NCBI GenBank assembly: GCA_964020975.1
Contig: OZ026630.1
Location: 64,699,013 to 64,763,012, forward strand
Direction: 5' to 3'
Origin: Hermodice carunculata
Taxonomy: Eukaryota > Annelida > Polychaeta > Eunicida > Amphinomidae
Length of the DNA stretch: 64,000 bases
The position numbers and the translations under genes are program-made. Shown piece by piece: positions 1 to 13,581 of the stretch; positions within the stretch are counted from its first letter, which is position 1, and the number at the start of each line of letters is the position of its first letter. The notes under the pieces were generated by a model. The model was given only the letters and a program-made list of their open reading frames with translations, ran no database searches and had not been told where the DNA came from.

Positions 1-327
1 ACACCTACTACCTAAGGTCTACCCACCATAAAAATCCAAAGGGCTAGCATTAACAGTTTAGAAGATATGGCCCAGACAAAATTTGTCTTGCTTAACAAAC
101 TTTGTTAATTATTTAATTAATGCAAGTAATTAGCCACACAAAACAATGCCTATGCACACCTACTACCTAAGGTCTACCCACCATAAAAAATTTGAAGAGG
201 TAGCATTAATAATGTAGAAGATAAGGGCCAGACAAAATTTGTTTCGGATGGAAGGACAGACAGACACACGGACGGTGCCCATTACCATATCCCCTCGCCC
301 ACTTCCTGGGCGGGGGATAAAAAAATA
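1..327 (+). repeat. 3' part of a dispersed repeat ending in a hairpin
   Basis: Two copies of a unit with about 155-bp period begin near 2 and 157 (CACCTACTACCTAAGGTCTA...). A GACAGACAGACAC / GGACGG run follows, then a hairpin with arms CCCCTCGCCC (291-300) and GGGCGGGGG (308-316), then an A-rich run. The element starts outside the window. The end layout matches other repeats here (near 3470, 38740 and 44216). Confidence 0.6.
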
Positions 328-1041
328 GCGTTCAGAGAACAGATTACACTCAGTGCCCACAATCTTTTTATCCTCAATTCTGCATTTTTTTTTTATTGAG
401 ACTTCGCAGTAGAGTACTTTACATGCAATTTCCATATTGTTGTCTATGAAATGAAAGACCACTTTTGGATGTGTTCTTTGAGCTACTTCTAGTGACACAG
501 ATCACTGTACTGTGCATCTCTCAGACGGCCATCAAATAAATACTTCAAAAGTTTCATAACAAGTTTAAAAACAATAAATCTGCAAGTGCCAAGCACTCTG
601 CTGGCATCTCCACTGATACCACATTGTTACCAGCCTACCAGGTTCCTCCTTGAACAACAGTCTGCTGTGGCTCGGTCTTGAGCAGAGAGGTTGGAGGATG
701 ATAAGCAACCCATTATTATAACATGGGGATTCTATATCAATAGCCGATTTTCACGGCAGCAGTTGAGTGGGAGTGAATGGTTTCAGAGCCTGTGCTCTGA
801 CTTCCCTCACTCAGCAGCTCAACTTGACCTATATGTCGGTATAGACTTGTGATGTCAGCTGGGATTCCCTCTCAATTAAAGGGGATTTCCTGACACATGC
901 TCAGTGACAATGTAAACAGAATTTGAATGGTTACCAAAAACACTGTTCCAAGTAAAACCAAACATGGAAGTGCCACATTAACAAGTTGATTACAATTTAT
1001 AATAAAGATGATAATGCCCATGCAGATCAATCAGTTTATAA
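328..1041. other. Non-coding stretch with one repeat fragment
   Basis: No gene recognised. About 495-580 carries a piece of the family seen again at 2240-2700 (CTGTGCATCTCT, then an AAATAAATACTT-type segment). The rest looks unique. Confidence 0.4.
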
Positions 1042-1698
1042 TATACCCTATTCATTCCAATTAGCGCACGACCCAATAAGCGCACACCCTCACTTTTACT
1101 GAATGATCCCCAAGTTCCTTACTGTGAAACTGGTGTGGTTTTCAATGCAACTCTTTTGTCACCATGCATGACTAGCTATGAAATCAATAGTTTTCCAATC
1201 AAGTACAATTCTTTATCACAAAAAGCATGATGGTTTGTTTGTTGTGTGTTTTAAATGCTCTTCACCTCATCTGCAATTCCGTGTATACTTTGAAAACAAG
1301 AACTCCCTCTTTGCTGAGCACTTCCTGTCATATTGCACATGCTCAGTCGCCACTTCCTGTTTAGGTAGCCCTGCTGGCTTGCTCACATGGGAGGCACGCC
1401 CAGGCATTTAGTTGGCTGAATGTCACCTATGTTTACCCAAATTTTTGTATTTCATCAATAGAAATAAAGTTTGATATGTATGTTATCATCCTATGGTGTT
1501 CAGGTGAGTCTACAAAATTTATACTGATAGTTTTACCGGTAATTTTCCTGATGTGAATATGATGACTGTTCCAACTCTTTGGAAGACTTGCCATGAGAAA
1601 AATGGGGGTGTGCGCTTATGATCAATTTTTCTAGGCTGCATTTTCATTTAAAATACTTTTTAAGCACACAGTGTGCCAATTGGAGTGAATACCGTATA
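1042..1698. mobile_element. MITE with TA target, Tc1/mariner-like ends
   Basis: The left end reads TATACCCTATTCATTCC and the reverse complement of the right end reads TATACGGTATTCACTCC, 14 of 17 identical. Similarity continues through an AATTRGCRCAC block. An inner ATAAGCGCACACCC block recurs inverted near both ends. The flanking TA fits a Tc1/mariner-type target. No transposase is visible inside, so this is a non-autonomous, moderately diverged copy. The superfamily is inferred from the ends only. Confidence 0.55.
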
Positions 1699-2239
1699 GG
1701 ATCCATTATTCATTGTTACCTTGTTGGGCATGTTGACAGCTACATCCACAGGTAATGATCACATCATACTGAGCCCTCACTGCCACTTCGACAAAGAGCA
1801 GATTGGCCGAGTGATTCACTGATTCACTGTACCCAATTAAGTTCATATTATATCCCTAAGGCCCAGACATTACATTGGAGTGGACAACATTTTCTGTCAT
1901 TTTTTGTGGTGGATGATCTGGTCAGATGTGCAGTGGAGGGTAGCTAGGCTGAAGCCATACAGTGTGCGCAGTGCACTTTTGGTGCAGATTTGAATGGTTA
2001 TACTACAGAAAGTATTTACTGAGGTGGGTCAGTCAGTGCAAAAACAGCCAGAAGAATACCTCTGAAACAGTGGGTTCAATCTGTTTAAAATTTAAAACAT
2101 ATAATAATCATACATTGAGGACCTTGGGACTTTTAACCTTTATCTTAATATATCGATTATTCTGAAGTTGCAAACACAGTGTATGACATATCACTTGTGC
2201 CCAGTCGAGTAAAAGCAAACATCTCACTGCGACTGCTAC
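1699..2239. other. Unique non-coding stretch
   Basis: No gene, RNA gene or repeat structure recognised. Confidence 0.35.
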
Positions 2240-3478
2240 TGGCGGAGATGAATAATAGGAAGCTGGTTTTCAATAGGGATGTAGTCCACTATACTGTGCA
2301 TCTCTGAAAAAAAAAATGGATCCTTGTTGAGATATCATGGTAATGTCATCCCCTTGTGCACCACTCAGATGGCCTTGAAGATAAATACTTTTAATTTTCA
2401 TAAAAAAAGTTTATAAATACAAAGAGGACACTGGTTTTAAATAGGAATCTGGTCCATCATAAGATGCATCTATGACAAAAATTTGGTAAAGCTGTGGTCA
2501 ATATTTTTTTTAAAAATAAGGCAGTAACATCATCAGGGTGGACACTACTCACACAGCCTTCTAATAATACATTAAAAGTTTCATAAACCGTTTACAAATA
2601 ATCAAAGGAATCTGGTTTTCACTAGATACCTGGTCCATCATAAGATACATCTCTGATAAAAATTTGGTAAAGCTGAAAAACTCAGATGGCTTTCAAATAA
2701 ATACCAAATTATCTAAATTTTTCTCTGTGGCCTTGGAAATTGGGACAAGGTCACCCATCTTCAAACTCATTCTAGACCTTATTCAGGACTATGAGCATGT
2801 GCAAGATGAAAGCCCTACGCAAAAAAACTTTTTGAGTTATCACATGAAAACCAAATTTACTGAAATGGCTCTGTGAACTTGGGAATTAGGACAAGGTCAT
2901 CCATCTTCGAACTCAATAGAGACCTTATTTAGGACTATAAGCATTCATTATACGAAAGCCCTCAGCAAAAATTTGGTTGAGTTATTGTGAGAAAACCAAA
3001 TTCTTTAAAAAGGCTCTGTGACCTTGGCAGTTGGGTCAAGGTCACCCATCTTTGCACTCATTTGAGACCCTCTTAAGGACTATTAGCATGTGCAATACAA
3101 AAGCTCTCAGCAAAAATTTGGTTGAGTTATTGCGTGACAACCAAATTCACTAAAATGGCTCTGTGACCTTCGGAATTGGGTCAAGGTCACACATCTTCAA
3201 ACTTGTCTGAGACCTGATACAGGACAATTAACATGTGCAATATGAAAGCCCCTGAAAACCAAATTAACTAAACAGGCTCTGTGACCTTGGGAATGGGGTC
3301 AAAGTGACCCATCTTCAAACTTGTTTGACACCTGATGCAGGACAATATGCATGTGCAATTTGAAAGCCCTATGTCAAAAACTTCTTGAGTTATCATCACA
3401 TAAAAACTGTCTGCACAGACGTATGCACACACAAAATATTTGCTATATGCCCCCTCGGGGGGGGGGGGGGGGCATAAT
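2240..3478 (+). repeat. Dispersed repeat with tandem AGGTCA units and hairpin tail
   Basis: The first part (2240-2690) has two to three copies of a unit containing GGTCCATCATAAGATRCATC and AAATTTGGTAAAGCTG. From about 2700 it passes into roughly 145-bp units carrying GGCTCTGTGACCTTGG ... TCAAGGTCACCCATCTTC, about five copies. The end has a short CTGTCTGCACAGACG run and a hairpin of TATGCCCCC against a G run and GGGGGCATA (about 3447-3477). The units match the large array at 41284-44110. Confidence 0.7.
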
Positions 3479-3807
3479 AAGACTTAAGGTGCTCTTCTTC
3501 ATATGGGTGTAGCAGCACAGTGTAAGCATACACTTTTGGGGGCCAAGCTCTCTTTAAACCAAATGTTCCCAAAACTTGCATCTCTAAATATGTTACTATA
3601 ATGGATAAGTAGGTCAGCTGAACCTTATCAGGTATTTCTGTAACTTTCAGCAAAATCTGTCCAGGTCTTTTTGAGATGCCATAAGACAAACACTGACAAT
3701 CCAGGAGAATGGAAAACCAAAAACAAGAGGATCATGATGATCTTGTGCTCTGCTGACTGAAACTGCTTGGCAGAGGCCTTCCCGGTTACAGTCCATTGCT
3801 TTTAACA
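3479..3807. other. Unique non-coding stretch
   Basis: Nothing recognised. An open frame on the minus strand (3396-3689) reads across the adjoining repeat's hairpin end and is not credible. Confidence 0.35.
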
Positions 3808-4112
3808 TTTTATTCTATGTTTGGCAGTGAGTTATCATTTTCTGGAGTGAAATCCAGAAATAGTAACTCACGGTAGGTCACATGTCATGACCGGTAGCGC
3901 CGCTTCGGCACCCGTCCCCTTGCCGCTGATGCCTACCAGTACCAGACCAACAACGATCCCGAGTGAGAGAAAAAAAAGTAACTCGCAATCCAGCCATGTA
4001 AGATTTTGTTTATTCTGTGCTTGAATGGGTATTTATCGCCAAAAATATGCCGTAGGCCTACTTACAACGCCTACCTGGTGTACCGTGTTTGTTTGTGTTC
4101 GTCGCAGTTATT

Positions 4113-4318
4113 TACGTCACGCATGATGTATAATCAAACATCCCTTGCGCACATTTGATTTTGTCTAAATGTTAATGCACTACGTCACTGATGCAGGCGC
4201 GTCACAATTTACTTGTAATAATGTTTAAGTCACGTGATTTACAGTGACTTCAAGTGAAAAGTCTCCGCTTCAAAATGGCGACACCTAAGCAACAAGAGCG
4301 ACAATTTTTGCGGTAAAT
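4113..4318 (+). promoter_or_regulatory. Promoter-like cassette in the foldback core
   Basis: Seen in order: TACGTCA (4113-4119) and TACGTCA (4181-4187), both CRE-type; CACGTG (4231-4236), an E-box; and CAAAATGGCGAC (4271-4282), a YY1/initiator-type element whose ATG (4275) opens a 13-codon frame. That frame reaches a possible donor, GCG|GTAAAT, at 4313. The grouping resembles a CpG-type housekeeping promoter with a short first exon. Function is inferred from motifs alone. Confidence 0.35.
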
Positions 4319-4343
4319 ACTCGATTAAACATAGAATAAATAA

Positions 4344-4502
4344 AATCTTACATGGCAGTGAGTGAGTGACGATTTTTCTCTCACGAGGGATCGTTGTTGG
4401 TGGGGAAAATCACTCGTGACCTGCGGTCACTCGTGATTTTCCCCACCAACAACGATCCCTCGTGAGAGAAAAATCGTCACTCACCCACTGCCATGTAAGA
4501 TT
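4344..4502. repeat. Near-perfect 78-bp inverted repeat
   Basis: Arms 4344-4421 and 4425-4502 are separated by 3 nt and differ at three positions by my reading. This is the right palindrome of the foldback element. Transcribed, it would form a long nearly perfect hairpin. Confidence 0.9.
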
Positions 4503-4520
4503 CTATATGTTTGAATAGGA

Positions 4521-5035
4521 ATTATGTCCAAAACAGTAAAATTAAATCTACAGTGAAATGTTAAAAATACAAAAACTGTGAAAATTTATACACATGAAAA
4601 TAAAGTAATTTACAGTAGCATGCAAGTGAGAAATGAAAGCATTTCACTTAATATTTTTGAGAAGTTGTTTAGTCTAATGAACATATGGACAGACAGCTCC
4701 ATGGAAAGACAGTCAATGGACACAAACAGATTTCATAAGGTCTACTGGCTTGTCAGTCAACAGAGCTAAATAGATAAAACTCCATTCTTTAACCTGGGTT
4801 ACTGGTTCAGTGAGCAACATTGATCTTCCACCAGGCCCTGGATGACAAATCAGTACAAATGACGGGGAGCAAGAATGAAGTAACATGAAATATAACAAAT
4901 AAAAACTATACATAAATGAGTGACTGAGATATACAATTAACATATATAAGATATGGCATCACAAAATAAAACTATGATAGAAAATAATATGTTAACATAA
5001 TGGGAATACATGTAAATTATATAATAATAATAATT
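4521..5035. other. AT-rich non-coding stretch
   Basis: No gene or repeat structure recognised; only short AT-rich simple sequence near 5020-5035. Confidence 0.35.
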
Positions 5036-5830
5036 AGCTAAAAATAAGGCCTCCACCTTTACCTTAGGGCTGACCTAATGACGGTGGTAGTTTTGCATAA
5101 AATGTGATATATCTTTATCAAAGCATATATCAAGATAACAAACACTAATCAGAGCAAAATTTGGGCAACTCAAAAATTTGGTCACAGAAATAAACTAGAA
5201 GCTGATCAGTGACGAAAAACCCCTCAGCCAGGGCAGACGGATGCATAGGTGATGACAATACCCTTGGGTAGGTCAAGGTTACTTAGGTTTGACCTAATGA
5301 AAAAGCTTTGGTGCAAATGCAATGAGCAGAGATATCATGGCAAGGCTATTTTTCTTCAATATGGCACTGTGACCTAAATATGTGACCCAGTGACCTAGTT
5401 TTTACTTGGTGCCTGAGGCATCCTTAGGACCAACTGTCAGAAATAATATGTGCAACCACAATGAGAAAATTAAGATTTGAAGATATCATGGTACCGCCTT
5501 TTTTCAATTCAGCACTGTGACCTAAATATTTGACCCATTGACCTAGTTTTGGATAGGCTTCTGAGGCGTCCTTAGGACAAACTGTCATAAATGATTGATG
5601 AAGCTATATTCAATATTTTTTTAGATATTGTGTTAATGCCATTTTTTCTTTAATGCAGTAGTGACCTAAATGTGACCTAGTGACCTACTTTTCAATAGGC
5701 AACTGAAGCAGCTCAATGGCCCCCTGTGATAAAAATTTAGTCTCTGTAAAAAGAGTATTTTTAAGATATGCCAGTAAGAAGACATGGACAGACAGACGGA
5801 TAGTTGTCTCTAGTATGTTACACTTATGTA
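5036..5830 (+). repeat. Dispersed repeat with TGACCTA units
   Basis: About three imperfect units between 5325 and 5700 share ATATCATGG, CACTGTGACCTAAATAT and GTGACCTAGTTTT, then CTTAGGAC. The end has GACATGGACAGACAGACGGATAG (about 5772-5794). A TGATGACAATACCC ... GGGTA piece lies near 5252-5271. It belongs to the same broad class as the other AGGTCA repeats but to a distinct family. Confidence 0.55.
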
Positions 5831-6047
5831 CATGTACTAACAATGATCGTGAAGTGAGTGTTCAAGGTAACTGACCATAGTCACTTCTACTCCCGAGTGA
5901 TGAAATAGTAGTAGCCAACAATGAATGATGGTTTCTGACTGTAGACAGACCAGACAAAATCTCCAGGTGGGTTTAAGTTATCTTTACCGTATACCAACTA
6001 TCGCCCTACCACCACTTCTAAGTACATGTAAGCCCTACCCAAATCTA

Positions 6048-6447
6048 TAGATTAATATAATCTATTAGCGTCTTGGAATGAGTGTTGTATTTTGTCAGCA
6101 TTGTTCCATATCTATGGAAACACTTCAACAGAATTTTATATTGCTTTTTGGTGTCACAGGTTTTGTGGCATAATTTTTTCATCAATATTCTTATTCTCCC
6201 TACAAATTCACTGATTTGTGATTTGTTTCTGCTAATATGTAAAACCTGTCCAATGACCACACCATAGGCTAGGTTCTCTGGAATGTTTCCAGTGATATCA
6301 GGATATGAAACTATGTCAAATGTGAATTGTTCTTGTTTGGCAAAAATCTTTGTCACACACTGTTTGTTGTCAATCCCTATTTCAAGATCAAGGAAAGTTG
6401 CCTTATTGTCACTCTCATTTTTTTGTTCAAAATGAGTTCACGGTAGA
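6048..6447 (-). pseudogene. C-terminal reverse transcriptase fragment (Penelope-like or related non-LTR element)
   Basis: One minus-strand frame stays open from about 6447 down to a stop at 6045-6047. Readable motifs in order are a TFLDLEIGI stretch, SYPDITGNIPENLAYGVVIG, then RNKSQISEFVGRI and a CFHRYG motif near the end. The NIP..xAYGV..xQ..xxxR pattern after a FLDL stretch is, from memory, that of a group of retroelement reverse transcriptases downstream of the catalytic core. The catalytic YxDD region is absent; the upstream coding part is replaced at about 6448 by an unrelated repeat tail. So this is a truncated remnant, not an active gene. Family assignment between Penelope-like and other non-LTR groups is uncertain. 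Confidence 0.6.
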
Positions 6448-6655
6448 TGACGACAATACCCCTCAGGCCTAGAAGGCCGAGGGGTAATAACTGGGTCACA
6501 GTGACCGAGAAATCTGATCAATTTATCATACCTCAAAAATTTCGCTAAATTTCAACTAAATTTTTCTGAGCATACTTGAGATATCATAGATGGAGAGACT
6601 CTGAGACAAAGACAGATGTATATACAGACATATAGACAGACAAGCTGAAGGCATT
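6448..6655 (+). repeat. Repeat piece with CCCCTC/GAGGGG hairpin
   Basis: GATGACGACAATACC is followed by a hairpin: TACCCCTCAGGCCT (6457-6470) against AGGCCGAGGGGTA (6474-6486), one bulged base. Downstream are a GGGTCACAGTGACC palindrome and a GACAGATGTATATACAGACA run near 6610-6640. Confidence 0.5.
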
Positions 6656-7710
<1,055 letters not shown>

Positions 7711-10700
7711 AGAGCCAGTCACTGTATGGAGATCCTATGTGATTATGTGAGATGTACAATTTGGATGCATGTGATTGATATACAGGTAGACCATGGATTC
7801 TGCCCTATACACATGTACACGATGCTTCAATACAAGCTGCCTGCAGGTGATTCTCCATGCATAAACGCATGAACTCAGCCCCTTAAATCAACATTATATT
7901 GAGTTACTGAAGCAGTTTTAACAAGGGAAATGAGCACACACTGGACTTGGCATTTTTGGGGTATATACAGTCTCTGGCAATTGTGCTTCATGTTGAAACG
8001 CACCACACTGGTAGGCTTTTGTATGATGCTTTGGATCTATCGATAGAGCCGTCAAGTCAAAGCACCATGGACTCTTTATGTTGGCACCTGAACACTGGAA
8101 CAGAGATAAATAAAGGGAAATATTACCAAACCTGCATCGGAATCCATGTCTTCCCTCCATCCTTTCCATTCTGATGGGCCAAGAAGGGTATATATGCGTC
8201 CATCAACTGGGAAAATCTGAGCTTTCATTCACAATAATGTCCCCCCAAGGGGTTTACTTGCCATTACAATTATGAGTCAATTCTTTACCATTGGCACGTA
8301 CAACTATACCCGTCAAGCTCAGTGCTACTTTTAACTGATGGTTCCGTGCATGCAATACATCTATGTATCTGCCTGGTCTCACTCAGTTTTGATGAGACAG
8401 CACAATTATCGGTCTTCTAGATCATATCGGGGAAAAAAAACGAGCAAGCTCATGTAGGACATAAGGACAGAAATAATTTCTTTTTGCTCATTTACTCACT
8501 TATTCCTGTGCTGGAATTGCAGTTCAGTACATTAAATGCCAACAAAGACCCGTGCAGTTCCCGCACTGTAATCCTCATGCGGACAAATTAACAAAATTAG
8601 GTTGAACCACGTTTAGTCTGAGCTGTTTGTAATTGTCCCATTAAAGTGGTAATGATATGACCTGCAGAGGAGCTGCTAATCAGGCTCAATAACATGCCAA
8701 AGGGTGCTACTGGTCCCATAACAATAGTCCTTCTGTAGTGGACACTAGTCTTTGGCTTTTACCTTCCTTAAAATTGACCCCACAAACAAAACAATAAACT
8801 GTCCATTGGATGCTGAGCAAGATCTCCCACATTTACTTTCCATCCGGGTCATCGGATGGTGACAGTTTGTTGGTTCACACTCTCTTATGCTAAATTTCCC
8901 CACCTAATAACACAACCGGAGCAAACAGACCATTTGCCACTGGCTCTGGGAACAAACAAGGTTTTGTCAACTTTGAACAATGACATCACAGGAGGCCCAG
9001 TTGTGTTGGTATCCAGATAGCCGGTTAATCGCAGTATGTGGACAGGTCCAAGGTATCACACTACAACCACAAGGCCAATTAATGTATACCCCACTGAACC
9101 TATTGTTTTGCTTACTTTTCATTTTCAAGCACATTGCAGCAATAGCTTTAATAATAAACGCAGATTACAAATCGTATAATTTCGATCATGCTTCCCTGAT
9201 AGCATCACATCAAAATCAGCGCATCTGTATGCCCTTCTAATTTACTGCACAAAATGAAGGCAACTCTGCCCCATAAACTTGCCAGCCATATGAGAATTTG
9301 TCCTAACTACATAAATGTCCACTCATAAATTTCCCCTCCATTGATGCAAAATTCATAAAGTGATGAGCTCTTTCGATGCACATCGTACCCCCAGGGGTTA
9401 TACTGGGTGGTACTATATGATTGGTCCCCTATTAGAGCGCAATCCTGTCCAATTAGTCTGTGCTGAAGTTTCTGTGAAACCTGCTGCAAACGAACTGACA
9501 ACCTCATCTATGCCCACTCTGTTTGACACTCAAGAAAATTCACCAGTCGTACTCTGTCTTCATTTTTATTGGGGCCATTGGATTTTCAGAACTGCAGTTT
9601 CAACCACTGAGCTTTGATAACAAAGGCTTCTGATCCACTGTCAAGGTGGACTCTACACAAAGAGATGCCCAGAAAATTATTTTCATCATGTTACTTAATC
9701 TCAAGACCTCTAACCTACAATTAACAATATGACTAATGAAGGAATTGATGGACTGTCCCCAAATGGCTTGATGGTAGCATCTTCACATATTGACATAAAC
9801 AAAATCCTGACAGCGACGGCATAGTCTTTGCCCAGTTCTGCAAAAGCTATTGAAATATCATATTAGAGTAATGATCTTTAATCATACCAAATGGGCAATT
9901 TCTTGATTAGGAGAGATGCCTAATAGAAATTTATCTTGTATGGGTGGCCGCTGGCAGGCTAGTCAGCAGAAAGAACTATCAGTATAATATGAACATCCCC
10001 AGCTCCATGGCTCAGGAATCAATGAATGCTGTAAAAACAAAATTTCACACGGCTTAGCTTTCAGATTAAAAAGTTCCAGCAGCGGTCATGTATAAATTCT
10101 ATGAAACCTTTTCATCTTGGAAAATTAAACAATTTCCGTGCGTGACAACTGATCACATTTTAACTTGATGGACCTGTGTGCATGTTCCTCTAAGTGCACA
10201 AAGTCTATCCAGGTCTCCCAGGATTTTCGCCATTGTGGATCAAAGTCATCATGGATGCAGTAGGTCTGGTCTGTAACCATTTCACTGTGACTCCAGTATA
10301 AGCATAGGAATGTAATGACCACACATCAGTGACTGCATCATGCTAGAGTCAAACATGGCTTTAATACTAAATAGCTGTGTGTCTGCAACATGCAGCCACA
10401 CTTTCCCAACTTTTTCCTGTATGTTCCACATGACTGAGGTGGCCACCACCCTACATTGGGCACATTCTGACAGTCTTAACAGTGCCCATGGTACACAGGT
10501 TTTACTCTGTGTCTGTGTTCCTATACATACCACCCATAAAATTTACATCAGGCACTTCCTTCAGTGCCAATCAAGACATTAATGAGTTATCACCACGAAC
10601 TTTAGGGGTCAACTGACAACTGACAGACAAGTGTTTCTCTCTTTTCTTCCACTTCCTCCTCTATCACCCCCCCTCCCCAACTTCCCCTTACAGGGGCCCC

Positions 10701-11880
10701 ACAAACATCTTTCAACCAATTAAGCCATATCTAATGACTGGTTTATTGTTTCTTATAGAGACAGCTCTCTCTTGCCTCGGTATTAACTATATAGTTATTG
10801 TCTTATTTTTGATTACCGCAGCAGGAACTGACCAGTTGATTCAGCAACATATACATGTAGCTGCAAACCGATTTGGTTGGAGCTGCCTGACTAATTATCT
10901 CAGCTATCAGCTTTCCAGTACTATAGCCAATGTATGGCATGTAGTGCAAGGCATTTTCCTGTCTTTGCCGGCAGATGTCTTTGCTAATCATTTCAGCAGG
11001 AGATCTCTGCTGCTTTGGTGCGTACATTAAAAGCTCTCCGCTCCCTACGCAGACACCTCAACAGGCTTCAGCCATTTGTCTGTGCAGTCGTTTGTCACTG
11101 TTTCATAGAGAACTCCTTGTCTCAGGTTTTCTGCATAAAAACATGATGTAACTACACAACCACAACATCAGCTGTCTTGATAGATGTTCACTGCATGTTC
11201 TATACAGACAGACCCTTCCATCTCAATTTTAGTTAATCCAAACCTGTACTTGTCTTGTCACAAACGTATTAGTTTGTTATAATGTGGCTGGACTGTGTAC
11301 CAGATTCAATGTCCAAGATGAGTGACCAACTGGGACTTACTGACACATGGTTCAGGATTCCATTTCTTACACTTCTGGATTAGTAAATTTCTCAAGAGCC
11401 ACTGAATTGTTTACTGACCTCCAGCTTGCCACCACCTTTGATCATGTGATCAAAAGATGGTGTCAACCAATAACCAATCAAATGCAGCCATTCATCAAAA
11501 TTAATGTCACTGATTGGCTGATTTCCAAGTTGACCTCAAACCTATGATCTGACCTTATGTATATCACAACTTTATGTCTCTGGTCATTATTTGCCACAGG
11601 TATAAGGACCAATTATAGCTCTTCACTGTCTCAGCGGGTAATGGTGGACTGCCTTTAATACATAACTCACCTACTGTACTGTCTACTTCCAATTTCTCTA
11701 CTCATTCATGCATGGATAATCCAACATATTCCCTTTCTAATCTAACTAGATGTATGGTTCCTCCCTTGAAACTATTTTACTCATGATAGCTTTCTCTAGT
11801 CATTTAGAACTAGTATTTTGCACTGCCTAATAAGTCATGCTCCAGCTGCTGTGATGCCTACAGACCAAGACCTAACACAG
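7711..11880. other. Unique sequence, no gene recognised
   Basis: About 4 kb of complex, non-repetitive DNA. I found no coding region with a recognisable domain and no RNA gene. It could be intronic or regulatory; conservation data would be needed to say. Confidence 0.4.
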
Positions 11881-12133
11881 TAACTCTTTCAGTGCCAACT
11901 GTGATTTAAGTTGAACTACTTCACATGAACTGCTCTGAATTATAATAAGGATGCTAGATTCACGTTTCTTGTTAAAGGACCTTTCATCGAAGTACAAGTA
12001 TGCCTGAACTTATATAGACTATAATAGTCCAGGTCAACAGCTTTCCTCAGCAAACCTTCTTGGGGTGCATTGTCCCCAAAGCACGGCAAAGAAAGTTGAT
12101 GATTCAGTCAAAAACGTGGTACTGAAAGAGTAA
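11881..12133. mobile_element. MITE with TAACTCTTTCAGTRCC ends
   Basis: The left end TAACTCTTTCAGTGCCA (11881) matches the reverse complement of the right end GGTACTGAAAGAGTAA (12118-12133) at 14 of 16 positions. The inside carries AGGTCAACAGCTTTCC, shared with related pieces at 21711, 24081, 30259, 33918 and 34630. The TAA at the ends would fit a TTAA-type target (piggyBac or Kolobok), which is inference. Confidence 0.6.
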
Positions 12134-13085
12134 ATGCCAAATAATAAGCATGTGGTTAACATGTAACTTCAAGCCATGAATTACAATTGTCCATGCTTTT
12201 GAATTCATCACAGTTAACCTTATTTTTTCAAAACTGTCATTCACCGGTTTTGAAGTTCAGACTTCTGGGAGAAAAAATTTCGAGTACAAGTCCACAAGTC
12301 CAACCCCTCAAATTGACTTCAAAATCATCTCCAGGCATACACTGTGACAAGACATGATAAATGGGATTTAGGAATCAGGGAAAGAAAGGCAAGTGTCAAT
12401 AGAGACAGTTTTATACAGGAAATTATCGAACACTGTAAAGTGGCTATGATTCATGAGGTACACAATTAGTATAGATGAAGGCTTATAGAAATGACACAGG
12501 ATGAAGAATTACAAATACACTGGGTCTGACCTGGCATATTCAACATCAACTATTCACCATCTACCCATTTTCTCATCACATTCTATATTTTATCTATGTC
12601 ATAAAATCATCATCTTTTTGCACATTTTATGAGAATGAAAAGTCAGATTTTGATGCAGAGACACACCATCAGTTATGCTGTTTAAAAACTCAATATAACT
12701 ATCACACTACAAACATATTTCTGGGTACACATATACAGAAACACATGAAAGGTGTTAAAATATGCATACCTTATGATGTTTTTCAAATACACGAAGTATA
12801 TGAAAATACTGTCATGCAAAGTCATCTCAACATTTTAGTAAATTCAGGACTTAAGAAAATGATTTTGGTTTCTCAGTGGATGTATGTTTTAGTCCCATGT
12901 AGTTTTTTTGTTTTAGTCCCTTGTAGTTTTTTTTCATTCATTATGTCATGAGACCATTACATAAAGTTGTGCTGTGAAAATATCGCTAAGTCTGATGCCA
13001 TCTTCCTGTTCCACTGCTTGTTTGAATCTTACTATATAACTGTGACCATTATCTTAATCAAGGTTCTCTGTACTGTAGTTACTGC
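12134..13085. other. Unique AT-rich non-coding stretch
   Basis: No gene recognised. A GTTTTAGTCCCWTGTAGTTTTTT motif is duplicated at about 12886 and 12912. Confidence 0.35.
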
Positions 13086-13088
13086 CAA

Positions 13089-13581
<493 letters not shown>

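Larger units (their letters stand above)
3808..4520. mobile_element. Foldback element with two palindromic ends and a single-copy core
   Basis: Palindrome-like ends at about 3808-4025 and 4325-4520 flank a roughly 300-bp core. The inner borders are inverted copies of each other: near 3992-4025 GCCATGTAAGATTTTGTTTA, and near 4327-4356 the inverse ...AATAAATAAAATCTTACATGGC. ACCAACAACGATCCC plus a GAGAGAAAA run occurs near 3947 and 4445, and inverted near 4375-4405. The left palindrome is diverged and the right one almost perfect. No transposase is seen. The core is richer in CpG than its surroundings. Exact outer ends and any target duplication are not resolved. Confidence 0.65.

Noticed and set aside
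4275-4315. 13-codon peptide at the YY1-like ATG as a gene
   Set aside because: Too short alone; treated as a possible first exon within the promoter-like cassette, not as a CDS.
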